The translations under genes and the position numbers were made by a program. From positions 1 to 46,828 of the forward strand of contig JABZKU010000017.1 of NCBI GenBank assembly GCA_015257125.1: a DNA stretch of 46,828 nt, in the 5' to 3' direction. This document shows positions 17,786-26,201 of this stretch, piece after piece; position 1 is the stretch's first letter, and the number at the start of each line of letters is the position of its first letter. The DNA is from Prevotellaceae bacterium (GTDB lineage Bacteria > Bacteroidota > Bacteroidia > Bacteroidales > Bacteroidaceae). Under the pieces are notes generated by a model. The model was not told the origin of the DNA. It made no database searches and saw only the letters and a list, made by a program, of their open reading frames with translations.

Positions 17786-19393
17786 ATGGCTGATACAAAA
17801 TATATCTTCGTCACCGGCGGCGTAGCCTCGTCGCTGGGCAAAGGCATTATCGCAAGTTCTATCGCGAAGTTGCTGCAAGCTCGCGGCTACAACATCACGA
17901 TTCAAAAGTTTGATCCCTACATCAACATCGACCCCGGCACGCTCAATCCCTATGAGCACGGAGAATGCTACGTAACGGACGACGGTCAGGAAACCGACCT
18001 CGATCTCGGCCACTACGAACGCTTCACCGGCATCAAAACCACTCGCTATAACAACTTTACAACCGGACGCATCTACCAAAGCGTGATCGAAAAGGAACGT
18101 CGTGGCGACTATTTGGGCAAAACGATTCAGGTGATTCCGCACATCACGGATGAAATCAAGCGCGATATGCTCTATTTGGGCAAAAAGGGCGGATATGATT
18201 TTGTGATTACAGAGATTGGCGGTACAATCGGTGACATTGAAAGTCTCCCGTTCGTAGAAGCCATTCGCCAACTCAAGTGGGAACTCGGCCGCAACGCGGT
18301 TTGCATCCACTTGACCTACGTTCCCTATTTGGCTGCTGCGGGCGAATTGAAAACAAAGCCCACCCAGCACTCTGTAAAGGAACTGCAAAGCGAAGGAATC
18401 CAGCCCGATATCCTCGTTCTTCGCACCGAACACCCGCTTTCGGCCGGTCTTTGCAAGAAAGTGGCCAACTTCTGCAACGTTAGCCCCGACGCTGTGTTCC
18501 AAAGCCCCGACATGCCCTCGATTTACCAGGTACCGGTTTGCATGCAAGACCAAGGTATCGACCGCGTGATCCTCGAGAAACTGGGATTGCCCGTGGGCGA
18601 AACGCCCAGTCTCGGCCCTTGGCGTGCGTTCCTCGACCGTCGCGCCAACGCTACAGAAGAGTTACACATCGGTCTCGTGGGAAAATACGATTTGCAAGAC
18701 GCTTACAAGTCGATCATCGAGGCACTCCAACAAGCCGGTGTCTACAATGACCGAAAAGTACGCTGCCACTTTATCAACGCGGAGAACATCACGCGCGAAA
18801 ACGTGGGCGAAATGCTCGAAGGCATGGCCGGTTATGTGATTTGTCCCGGTTTCGGACAACGCGGTACCGAAGGCAAACTCATTGCCACGCAGTATTGCCG
18901 CGAAAACGACTTGCCCACCTTCGGCATCTGCTTGGGTATGCAAATGATGGTCATCGAGTTTGCACGCAACGTCCTCGGCTATACCGATGCGAACTCCACC
19001 GAGTTGAACAGCAAGACGACGCACAACGTCATCGACATCATGGAGGAGCAGAAGAACATCACCAATATGGGTGGAACCATGCGCCTGGGTGGCTACGAAT
19101 GCGACGTTCGCAACGGTTCTCACACACATTCCATCTACGGCACAAGCACAATCCGCGAACGCCACCGCCATCGCTACGAATTCAACAGCGATTATATCAA
19201 AGAATACGAAAAGGCCGGTATGCAATGCGTCGGTACCAACCCTGAAAGCGGACTCATTGAGATCGTTGAGATCCCCGGAAAGAAGTGGTTCATCGGTACG
19301 CAATTCCACCCCGAGTACTCTTCTACGGTGCTCCACCCCCATCCGCTCTTCTTGGACTTCGTAAAAACCGCGATTTCTACACAAGGCGAATAA
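17786..19393 (+). CDS. pyrG: CTP synthase
   Basis: This enzyme makes CTP from UTP, ATP and glutamine. All 535 residues are present. The synthetase domain (1 to about 270) starts with the P-loop-like GGVASSLGKG (11-20) and has KFDPYINIDPGT at 41-52. The glutamine amidotransferase domain (about 295-530) has the oxyanion region PGFGQRG (354-360), the nucleophile C382 in FGICLGMQ, and the His-Glu pair in FHPEYSS near the end. The gene is the fifth of the run starting at 15610, with only 15 bp to the PqqD-like gene. A promoter for pyrG alone was not seen. Confidence 0.98.
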   Translation: MADTKYIFVTGGVASSLGKGIIASSIAKLLQARGYNITIQKFDPYINIDPGTLNPYEHGECYVTDDGQETDLDLGHYERFTGIKTTRYNNFTTGRIYQSVIEKERRGDYLGKTIQVIPHITDEIKRDMLYLGKKGGYDFVITEIGGTIGDIESLPFVEAIRQLKWELGRNAVCIHLTYVPYLAAAGELKTKPTQHSVKELQSEGIQPDILVLRTEHPLSAGLCKKVANFCNVSPDAVFQSPDMPSIYQVPVCMQDQGIDRVILEKLGLPVGETPSLGPWRAFLDRRANATEELHIGLVGKYDLQDAYKSIIEALQQAGVYNDRKVRCHFINAENITRENVGEMLEGMAGYVICPGFGQRGTEGKLIATQYCRENDLPTFGICLGMQMMVIEFARNVLGYTDANSTELNSKTTHNVIDIMEEQKNITNMGGTMRLGGYECDVRNGSHTHSIYGTSTIRERHRHRYEFNSDYIKEYEKAGMQCVGTNPESGLIEIVEIPGKKWFIGTQFHPEYSSTVLHPHPLFLDFVKTAISTQGE

Positions 19394-19457
19394 ATAGATT
19401 CATCTCCGCGTCCGCATAGTGGACGACTTTCGTCCCGCGGCGCGCATATTTCCTTCA

Positions 19458-21341
19458 ATGAACAAGAATAATATCACAGCCATCGTGCTGATGATTTTGG
19501 TCGTCTTCGGCTTTTCTTATTGGAGTTCGCACAACAATAAGAAAACCCAACAGACGGCGACCGAAACCACAGCACAATCTTCGCAAACCGCGACGGTGGC
19601 GAAACAAACAGCCCTTCCGGCTGACACAAATGCACTTTTTGCAGCGGCACTTTCCGCATCGGATAGTGTAGCCTCCCCTATCGTGTTGAAAAACGATAAG
19701 CTGGAAGTGACCATCAGTCCCAAAGGTGGACAGGTAAGTCGCGTGGTCTTGAAAGATTTCAAGAGCTATGCCGACTACAAAGCCGGAAAGGATCAGGCAC
19801 TTGTGCTCTACAGTTCCGACGATGCTTCGCTCAATCTCAACTTTGATACGAAGGCTGAAAGCATCTCTACGTCAGATCTTTATTTCACTCCCGAGAAAGC
19901 GTCTTCTCGCGCCGTGTCTATGGTCGTGAATGGCAAGAATGGCGAAAAAATTGCCATCGACTATTCGCTTACCGACGACTATATGCTCAACATGAGCGTA
20001 CGCACAGCTGGACTTCAGCAGCAATTCTCGCGCAACACGAAGACTTTCGGCGTAAAGTGGCAAGATAACGTACGACAGTACGAAAAAGGCTACTATTTTG
20101 AGAACATGTATTCGACGTTGACGTACAAAGACAGCGACGGCGACAGCGATCATCTCAAAGAACAGGGCGATAAGCAAGAAAAGGTGGAGCGTCCCGTCGA
20201 ATGGGTGGCGTTCAAAAACCAATACTTCAGCGCTGTACTTATTGCCAAGGAAGCTTTCACCGCAGCAGACTTCAATAGTCGCCAACTGGCGGAACATTCC
20301 GGCTACTTGAAGGGATTTTCCGCTGATTTAGAGGCACCTTTCGATCCTTCGGGCAAGACTCCTGCACAATTCCAGTGGTATTTCGGACCGAACAACTTCC
20401 GTTTGCTCCAATCCATGGAAAAGCACGCGTTGACACCCGACCACGATCTTGATTTGCAAAAGCTCGTTTACCTCGGATGGCCCGTGGTGCGCTGGATCAA
20501 CCGCTTCTTTACAATCTATGTGTTCGATTTCCTCACCTCACTCAACCTACCAATGTGGTTGGTGTTGGTCATCATCACACTGATTCTCCGCGCGATTGTT
20601 TACGTTCCCACGAAGAAAAGCTTCCTCAGCTCCGCAAAAACGCGTGTACTTCGCCCGAAGGTAGAAGCCATCAACGCGAAGTATCCGAACAAAGAGGACG
20701 CTTTGAAGCGACAACAAGAGACGATGGCACTCTATTCTCAATATGGTTCCAGTCCGCTCGGCGGCTGTTTGCCCATGTTGATTCAGATGCCGATCTGGAT
20801 TGCGATGTTCAATTTCGTGCCGAACGCCATTGAATTGCGTCAACAAAGCTTCCTTTGGGCTGATGACCTCTCGGCTTACGACGATTTGATCTCGTGGGGT
20901 ACCAATATCTGGGGACTGGGCAACCACCTTTCGCTCTTCTGCGTGCTCTTCTGCCTCGCCAATTTGCTGTATAGCTACATGTCTATGCGCCAACAACGCG
21001 ACTCCATGGCCGCTTCGCCCGACCAAGCAGCGAATATGAAAGTACTTCAGTACTCCATGTTCCTGATGCCCGTGATGTTCTTCTTCATGTTCAACAAATA
21101 CAGCGCGGGACTCAACTTCTACTACTTCATTTCTTTGTTCAGCTCCGCCGCTACGATGTGGTATCTCCGTCGTACGACCGACGATGCAAAGCTTCTTGCC
21201 AAACTCGAGGCCTACTACGAGAAGAACAAGAACAACCCGCAAAAGAAAACATCGGGATTGGCAGCTCGACTCCAAGCACTGAATGAACAACAACAGAAGA
21301 TGCTCGAGGAACAACGCCGCCGCAATGGGCAAAACAACTGA
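19458..21341 (+). CDS. yidC: Membrane protein insertase YidC
   Basis: YidC inserts and folds inner-membrane proteins alone or with SecYEG. The ATG at 19458 begins MNKNNITAIVLMILVVFGFSYW, the usual first membrane segment. It is preferred over an upstream start, which would add 13 unrelated residues. A large periplasmic beta domain spans about 60-340. The conserved Oxa1/YidC core follows (about 355-590, starting near LPMWLVLVIITLILRAIVYV), and a basic tail ends the protein at residue 627. The gene is 64 bp past pyrG. Confidence 0.97.
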   Translation: MNKNNITAIVLMILVVFGFSYWSSHNNKKTQQTATETTAQSSQTATVAKQTALPADTNALFAAALSASDSVASPIVLKNDKLEVTISPKGGQVSRVVLKDFKSYADYKAGKDQALVLYSSDDASLNLNFDTKAESISTSDLYFTPEKASSRAVSMVVNGKNGEKIAIDYSLTDDYMLNMSVRTAGLQQQFSRNTKTFGVKWQDNVRQYEKGYYFENMYSTLTYKDSDGDSDHLKEQGDKQEKVERPVEWVAFKNQYFSAVLIAKEAFTAADFNSRQLAEHSGYLKGFSADLEAPFDPSGKTPAQFQWYFGPNNFRLLQSMEKHALTPDHDLDLQKLVYLGWPVVRWINRFFTIYVFDFLTSLNLPMWLVLVIITLILRAIVYVPTKKSFLSSAKTRVLRPKVEAINAKYPNKEDALKRQQETMALYSQYGSSPLGGCLPMLIQMPIWIAMFNFVPNAIELRQQSFLWADDLSAYDDLISWGTNIWGLGNHLSLFCVLFCLANLLYSYMSMRQQRDSMAASPDQAANMKVLQYSMFLMPVMFFFMFNKYSAGLNFYYFISLFSSAATMWYLRRTTDDAKLLAKLEAYYEKNKNNPQKKTSGLAARLQALNEQQQKMLEEQRRRNGQNN

Positions 21342-21360
21342 TCACTTCTCAACTCAAGTC

Positions 21361-21392
21361 TGTGAGACGCGCCCCACGGAGCGCGTCTCACA
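21361..21392. other. Inverted repeat between yidC and the S9 peptidase gene
   Basis: Two perfect 12-bp arms (TGTGAGACGCGC / GCGCGTCTCACA) lie around 8 bases. No T-run follows, so it is a weak or rho-type terminator, or an mRNA end-protecting hairpin, rather than a classical terminator. Confidence 0.7.
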
Positions 21393-21412
21393 CCTATAAA
21401 TAGAGCCATACC

Positions 21413-23596
21413 ATGTCAATCCAATCCCTTATGATCGGCACCGCACTCAGTCTTGCCACACTCACCGGGGCAGTTACTTCCGAAAGTAGCGCACAAACGT
21501 TCATCGGTCGGCAAACTCCCACCTTGAAGTCCGACCTCATGACTCCGGAAGCCCTCTGGGCTATGGGACGCATCGGCAGTATTCAAGCCAATGCAGCCGG
21601 CACGCAAGCCGTCTATGCCGTCACTTATTATAGCGTTGCGGAGAACAAGTCGCACAGCGTGCTTTATCTCTTGGATCTCAAGACCAAACAGTCGCAACGT
21701 CTCACCACTTCCACCCACAGCGAGAGCGGTGCAGTGTGGATAAAAGTCGGCAACGAAGAGCAAATCGCCTATCTTTCGGCCGAAAGTGGCAGCAACCAAC
21801 TTTGGGTCATGAAGTCCGACGGCAGTCACCGCCGCCAAATCAGCCACGAAGCCGACGATGTGCAAGATTTCCTCTTCTCGCCCGACAGCAAGCGCGTAAT
21901 CCTCGTCAAAGAAGTCGCCCAGCACACCGCCATTGCCCCGAAAGAAGAAGACCTTCCCAAAGCCACCGGCATGGTCATCAACGATTTGATGTACAAGCAC
22001 TGGGATCAATACGTCACTTCCGCACCCCATCCTTTCTTGGCCGACTTCGACGGCACGAAAGTCACCGTGTCTGTTGATATTCTCGAGGGCGAACCCTTCG
22101 AATCGCCCATGATGCCCTTCGGCGGCAACGAGCAACTGGCGTGGAGTCCCGACAGTCGACAAATCGCTTACACCTGTCGTAAAAAAGTAGGCCGCGACTA
22201 CGCCACCTCCACCGACAGCGACATCTTCCTCTACAACATCGCGTCGAAAACCACGCGCAATCTCTGTAAACCCGAAGGTTGGACAGCACCGAGCCAGACA
22301 GATTACACCCGCAGCCTGCAGAATCAACCCATCAACGCGAAGAACGGCCAAGATGCCAACGTCGGCTACGATCAGAATCCCCTGTTCTCACCCGACGGCA
22401 AGTACATTGCGTGGAGTAGCATGGAGCGCGACGGCTATGAAAGCGACCGTGCGCGCCTCTGCGTCTACGAATTGCGCACCGGCAAGAAGACCTACGTCAC
22501 AGAAGGCTTCGACAGCGGCGTAGATGCCTTCCTTTGGTCGCCCGACAGCAAGCGTTTGTATTTTGCCGGCGTGTGGCACGGAAAAGTCAACCTCCACGTG
22601 GCCGACCTCAAAGGCAAATTGCGCCAAATCACCGACGACCCGGCCGATTACTCCCTTGTTTCGCTTCTTCCCGGCGAGAAACAGTTGCTCGTCAAGCGCC
22701 ATTCTCTCTCCCGTCCCGATGAAATCTACACCGTCGACGTGAAAAATGGTCGCGTAGTCCAACTCACCGAGGAAAACAAGTGGTTCTACGACCACCTCGC
22801 GTGGGGCGACGTCAAAGAGCGCTGGACTAAGACCGTAGACGGCAAAGATATGCTCAGCTGGGTCATCTATCCTCCGCATTTCGATCCCGCAAAGAAGTAC
22901 CCCACCCTCCTGTTCTGCGAAGGCGGTCCCCAAAGTCCCGTCAGCCAATTCTGGAGCTATCGTTGGAACTTCCAAATCATGGCCGCACAAGGCTACATCA
23001 TCATTGCCCCCAACCGCCGCGGTCTGCCCGGTTTCGGCAAAGAATGGCTCGAAGAGATCAGCGGTGACTACACCGGCCTCTGCATGCAGGACTATCTCTC
23101 CGCCATTGACGACATCGCCACCGAGCCTTATGTGGATCACGAGCGCCTCGGTGCAGTCGGCGCCTCGTTCGGCGGTTTCAGTGTCTACTGGTTGGCCGGC
23201 AACCACAACAAGCGCTTCAAAGCCTTCATTGCGCACGACGGCATCTACAACACCCAGCAACAATATACCGAAACCGAAGAACTTTGGTTCGCCAACTGGG
23301 ACATGGGCGCCGCTCCTTGGCACAAGAATGCCGAAGGCCAGCAACAAAAAGCCTTCCGCACTTCGCCCCACCTCTATGTCGACCACTGGGACACGCCCAT
23401 TCTCTGCATTCACGGCCAACGTGATTTCCGTATTGAGTACACCCAAGCCGAAAGTGCCTTCACCGCAGCCCGTCTGCGTGGCATTCCCGCCCAACTTCTC
23501 CTCTTCCCCGACGAGAACCACTGGGTGCTCCGTCCGCAAAACGGTATTCTCTGGCAACGTACCTTCTTCCGTTGGCTCGACAAGTACCTCAAGTAA
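21413..23596 (+). CDS. S9 family peptidase (DPP5-like)
   Basis: The 727-residue secreted serine peptidase has a signal peptide (1 to about 29, ending SSAQ). A beta-propeller (about 40-460) follows, with repeated WSPDS/FSPD motifs, then a C-terminal alpha/beta-hydrolase. The triad is readable: S585 in GASFGGF, D671 in HGQRDFRI and H703 in ENHWVL. The overall plan matches Bacteroidota periplasmic dipeptidyl peptidases of the DPP5/S9C type, which release dipeptides from peptide N-termini. The exact specificity is not visible. An MFS transporter follows 43 bp downstream on the same strand. Confidence 0.88.
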   Translation: MSIQSLMIGTALSLATLTGAVTSESSAQTFIGRQTPTLKSDLMTPEALWAMGRIGSIQANAAGTQAVYAVTYYSVAENKSHSVLYLLDLKTKQSQRLTTSTHSESGAVWIKVGNEEQIAYLSAESGSNQLWVMKSDGSHRRQISHEADDVQDFLFSPDSKRVILVKEVAQHTAIAPKEEDLPKATGMVINDLMYKHWDQYVTSAPHPFLADFDGTKVTVSVDILEGEPFESPMMPFGGNEQLAWSPDSRQIAYTCRKKVGRDYATSTDSDIFLYNIASKTTRNLCKPEGWTAPSQTDYTRSLQNQPINAKNGQDANVGYDQNPLFSPDGKYIAWSSMERDGYESDRARLCVYELRTGKKTYVTEGFDSGVDAFLWSPDSKRLYFAGVWHGKVNLHVADLKGKLRQITDDPADYSLVSLLPGEKQLLVKRHSLSRPDEIYTVDVKNGRVVQLTEENKWFYDHLAWGDVKERWTKTVDGKDMLSWVIYPPHFDPAKKYPTLLFCEGGPQSPVSQFWSYRWNFQIMAAQGYIIIAPNRRGLPGFGKEWLEEISGDYTGLCMQDYLSAIDDIATEPYVDHERLGAVGASFGGFSVYWLAGNHNKRFKAFIAHDGIYNTQQQYTETEELWFANWDMGAAPWHKNAEGQQQKAFRTSPHLYVDHWDTPILCIHGQRDFRIEYTQAESAFTAARLRGIPAQLLLFPDENHWVLRPQNGILWQRTFFRWLDKYLK

Positions 23597-23639
23597 AAAC
23601 ATTTTCCTTATCATCAATCATTTCCCCACGCTCACGACA

Positions 23640-25013
23640 ATGAACGTAACACAACCCATCGCACAAAAGCTCAACGATTCCGCATCGGCTCGTTGGGCAG
23701 CCCTCTTCATTGTGGCCTTCACCATGATGATGGGCTACTATGTCACCGATCTTCTCTCGCCGCTTGAGAGCATTCTCACCACCCCCGTCGCACAAGGCGG
23801 CCTCGGTTGGACGGCCGACGACTACGGTTTCTTCTCCGGCAGCTACGGCCTCATCAATGTTTTCCTCTTGATGCTCTTCTTCGGCGGTATCATCCTCGAC
23901 AAACTCGGCATCCGCTTCACCGGCGTGCTCAGCACCTCGCTGATGGTGGTCGGTGTACTCATCAAATACGTGGCCGTCTCCACCGACTTCCACGGCGCCG
24001 TCTTCAGCATCGGCTCTTTCCACCTTCCCATGTCGGCTGCTGTCGCTTGCTTGGGCTTCGCCATCTTCGGTGTGGGCAGTGAGATCACGGGTATCACCAT
24101 TTCCAAGACCATCACCAAGTGGTTCACCGGCCACGAGCTGGCTTTGGCCATGGGTGTGCAGGTAGCGCTCGCACGTTTGGGTACTGCTGCCGCATTGGGT
24201 CTGAACCTTCCTTTGGCCAAAGCCACCGATCTCGGCCTTCAGCTCCCCGTCCTCGTCGGAGCCGCCCTCCTCATCGCCGGTCTCCTCGGTTTCTTGGTCT
24301 ACAACGTGATGGATCGCCGTTTGGACGCCTCGATCGCAGCCGTAGCCGGCAAGTCCGCCACGGAAGAAGCCGAAGACGAGAGCTTCAAGTTCTCCGATCT
24401 CGGAAAAATCTTCTCCAATCCCGGTTTCTGGCTCATCGCCCTCCTCTGCCTCCTCTTCTATAGTGGCGTATTCCCCTTCTTGAAGTTCGCCACCAAGTTG
24501 ATGATCTCCAACTATGGCGTAGCCGAAGAATATGCCGGCTTGATTCCCGGTCTGCTCCCCTTCGGTACGATCATCCTTACGCCCCTTTTCGGCATTGTCT
24601 ATGACAAGGTGGGTAAAGGTGCCACCCTCATGCTCATCGGCTCGGTGATGCTCACCGCCGTGCACTTCACCTTCATGCTCCACGTCCTCCCCTACGGCTG
24701 GTTTGCCATCATTCTCATGCTCGTTCTCGGTGTGGCCTTTGCCCTTGTGCCCTCTGCCATGTGGCCCAGCGTGCCCAAGATCATTCCCATGAAGTTGCTC
24801 GGATCGGCCTTCGCCATCATCTTCTACATTCAGAACATCGGCCTCACCCTCGTGCCCATGTGGATCGGTAAGATGAACGGTGTCGATCCCACCTACAAGA
24901 CTTCGATGACCATCTTCACCTGCTTCGGCGCGATCTCCGTTCTCCTCGCCCTTGCCCTCCTCTACATGGACAAGAAGAAAGGCTACGGTTTGCAGAAAAA
25001 GAACGCCAAATAA
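23640..25013 (+). CDS. MFS transporter, possibly MFSD1-like
   Basis: The 457-residue protein shows about 12 hydrophobic segments in two halves, joined by a charged loop (MDRRLDASIAAVAGKSATEEAEDESFKF, split, about 222-250). The motif-A-like loop GGIILDKLGIRFTGV lies between helices 2 and 3, and an equivalent FGIVYDKVGKG lies in the second half. The ATG at 23640 is used because the hydrophobic N-terminus starts there; any upstream extension would be the S9 gene read in the wrong frame. The substrate is unknown. Similarity in feel to MFSD1-type carriers and the adjacent peptidase suggest peptides, but this is inference. A terminator follows. Confidence 0.85.
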   Translation: MNVTQPIAQKLNDSASARWAALFIVAFTMMMGYYVTDLLSPLESILTTPVAQGGLGWTADDYGFFSGSYGLINVFLLMLFFGGIILDKLGIRFTGVLSTSLMVVGVLIKYVAVSTDFHGAVFSIGSFHLPMSAAVACLGFAIFGVGSEITGITISKTITKWFTGHELALAMGVQVALARLGTAAALGLNLPLAKATDLGLQLPVLVGAALLIAGLLGFLVYNVMDRRLDASIAAVAGKSATEEAEDESFKFSDLGKIFSNPGFWLIALLCLLFYSGVFPFLKFATKLMISNYGVAEEYAGLIPGLLPFGTIILTPLFGIVYDKVGKGATLMLIGSVMLTAVHFTFMLHVLPYGWFAIILMLVLGVAFALVPSAMWPSVPKIIPMKLLGSAFAIIFYIQNIGLTLVPMWIGKMNGVDPTYKTSMTIFTCFGAISVLLALALLYMDKKKGYGLQKKNAK

Positions 25014-25047
25014 GCGCACTGCCCACAGCGGCAAAACGCATTCGCAC

Positions 25048-25091
25048 AAAAGAGCCCGCAAAGCACATGGCTTTGCGGGCTCTTCTTTTGT
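25048..25091 (+). terminator. Terminator after the MFS gene
   Basis: A 15-bp stem (AAGAGCCCGCAAAGC / GCTTTGCGGGCTCTT) with a short loop is followed by CTTTTG. It closes the S9/MFS transcription unit. Confidence 0.88.
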
Positions 25092-25146
25092 TTTGCTTGT
25101 GAAAACTCAGGTCGACGGCACAAAAGGCAGCAAGCAGGAGTAAAAA

Positions 25147-25662
25147 TCAGCGGCAACCTTTGTCGCGGCGCACGATTTTATCGATCATCGGGCGACCGTT
25201 GTGCGTCACCATGCGGACCATCGTCTCGCCCTTCACGCCACCGTCGTTATACGTCACCACATAATCGCGTCCACTGCGAAGACGAATGTCCAACACGCCG
25301 GCTGTGTCATCGCCACCGTTGATACACGTGCGAAAGATCCAAATGCCATAGCCCGTGCCGTCATACTCCTCGGCATAAACCTTGCGCAACTCACGGAGCA
25401 GGGCGGGCGTGCAGACGCGCTCCACTTGTTTGTTGTCCTGCTTACCGACTTTCAACACCACCTCGGTGTAAAACTTCCGCAAAACGGCCTCATCGGCAGC
25501 TGCCGAAGCCGACTTTTTCTCGACTACCGGGGCTTTCTCCATAGCCACGGTAGCAACACCCTTTGCACTCGCCGAACTCCCGGCAAAAGCAAGTAATGCG
25601 GCAAACAAAAAAGCACCCGTAGAGAGGCGAAAACGAGAATTAAGAAATGAAGCCTGTTTCAT
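25147..25662 (-). CDS. Secreted protein of unknown function (possibly DUF3828-like)
   Basis: A 171-residue protein with a signal peptide ending near ASAKG (about residue 34). The mature part has a helical start (AADEAVLRKFYTEVVLKVGKQD), then LCTP-like CTPALLRELRKVY and a beta-rich end with LDIRLRSGRDYVVTYNDG. This plan recalls NTF2-like periplasmic domains such as DUF3828, but I cannot confirm it. It stands alone on the minus strand behind a near-perfect promoter, so it is probably expressed independently. Three cysteines occur in the mature part. Confidence 0.65.
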   Translation of the reverse strand: MKQASFLNSRFRLSTGAFLFAALLAFAGSSASAKGVATVAMEKAPVVEKKSASAAADEAVLRKFYTEVVLKVGKQDNKQVERVCTPALLRELRKVYAEEYDGTGYGIWIFRTCINGGDDTAGVLDIRLRSGRDYVVTYNDGGVKGETMVRMVTHNGRPMIDKIVRRDKGCR

Positions 25663-25702
25663 AAGACAATAAGAATATCATTAAGAATATCATGTTACAG
25701 CG

Positions 25703-25733
25703 CAAACATACGGATAAAAAAATTATCCACAAA
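25703..25733 (-). promoter_or_regulatory. Consensus promoter of the secreted-protein gene at 25147
   Basis: On the minus strand TTTG (25733-25730) and TATGTTTG (25710-25703) are separated by exactly 19 bp. The expected start site is near 25697. The leader then contains two direct copies of TAAGAATATCAT (25670-25693). Confidence 0.85.
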
Positions 25734-25889
25734 GCATTTCTTACAAAAAAAACGCCGTACGCTCCCTTCTTTGCGCGCTCCTCAAAATATAGCTACCCAC
25801 TTTTCAGGCAACCGCGTCAAAACTCAATCCCCTCCTCCGCCGAGTCAGCGAAGTTACATGCGACAACGAAAACAGAAGAGGGGTGAAAC

Positions 25890-25918
25890 AAAAAAGGCTC
25901 CACCCTTTCGGATGAAGC
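25890..25918 (-). terminator. Terminator of tRNA-Asp
   Basis: On the minus strand a 9-bp stem with G-U pairs (GCTTCATCC with GGGTGGAGC) around GAAA is followed by six T. It lies 22 bp past the tRNA 3' end. Confidence 0.75.
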
Positions 25919-25939
25919 ATTGAAGTAATTTGAAATTTG

Positions 25940-26013
25940 CGGTGCGTACGGGACTCGAACCCGTGACCCCATGCGTGACAGGCATGTATTCTAACCAACT
26001 GAACTAACGCACC
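25940..26013 (-). tRNA. tRNA-Asp (GTC)
   Basis: The 74-base tRNA folds cleanly. The acceptor stem is GGTGCGT/ACGCACC with discriminator G73. The anticodon stem CATGC/GCATG encloses loop CTGTCAC, so the anticodon is GTC. The T arm has GGGTTCGAGTCCC. CCA is not encoded and must be added after transcription. Confidence 0.97.
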
Positions 26014-26031
26014 TTGTTTCGATTACGGGTG

Positions 26032-26063
26032 CAAAGGTAGGCATTCTTCCCTTATCTTCCAAA
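26032..26063 (-). promoter_or_regulatory. Promoter of tRNA-Asp
   Basis: TACCTTTG (26039-26032) fits the -7 consensus. TTTG (26063-26060) lies 20 bp upstream of it. The predicted start is near 26025, about 12 bases before the mature tRNA. Confidence 0.8.
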
Positions 26064-26083
26064 TTCTCGCACAAGTTTTTTGC

Positions 26084-26142
26084 AAAAGTCCCCCACTTTT
26101 CAAAGAAAGTCCCCCATTTTCGCGCGAAAACGGGGGACTTTT
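26084..26142. repeat. AAAAGT-N5-ACTTTT array forming a palindromic terminator
   Basis: Units begin near 26084, 26105 and 26126. The third is inverted relative to the second, so 26106-26141 is a 36-base palindrome (AAAGTCCCCC...GGGGGACTTT) with one mismatched pair. It lies 60 bp past the susD stop and could terminate that operon, or block read-through towards tRNA-Asp. Confidence 0.8.
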
Positions 26143-26201
26143 GGTAGTAAATGTAGCCAAAACGCAAAACTGCTCAGCGCATCTGTGCGATACGTCGCAC
26201 G

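Noticed and set aside
23589..25061. A 490-codon open frame antisense to the MFS gene
   Set aside because: Its His/Glu/Gly-rich, low-complexity product mirrors the hydrophobic codons of the transporter. No promoter or recognisable domain.
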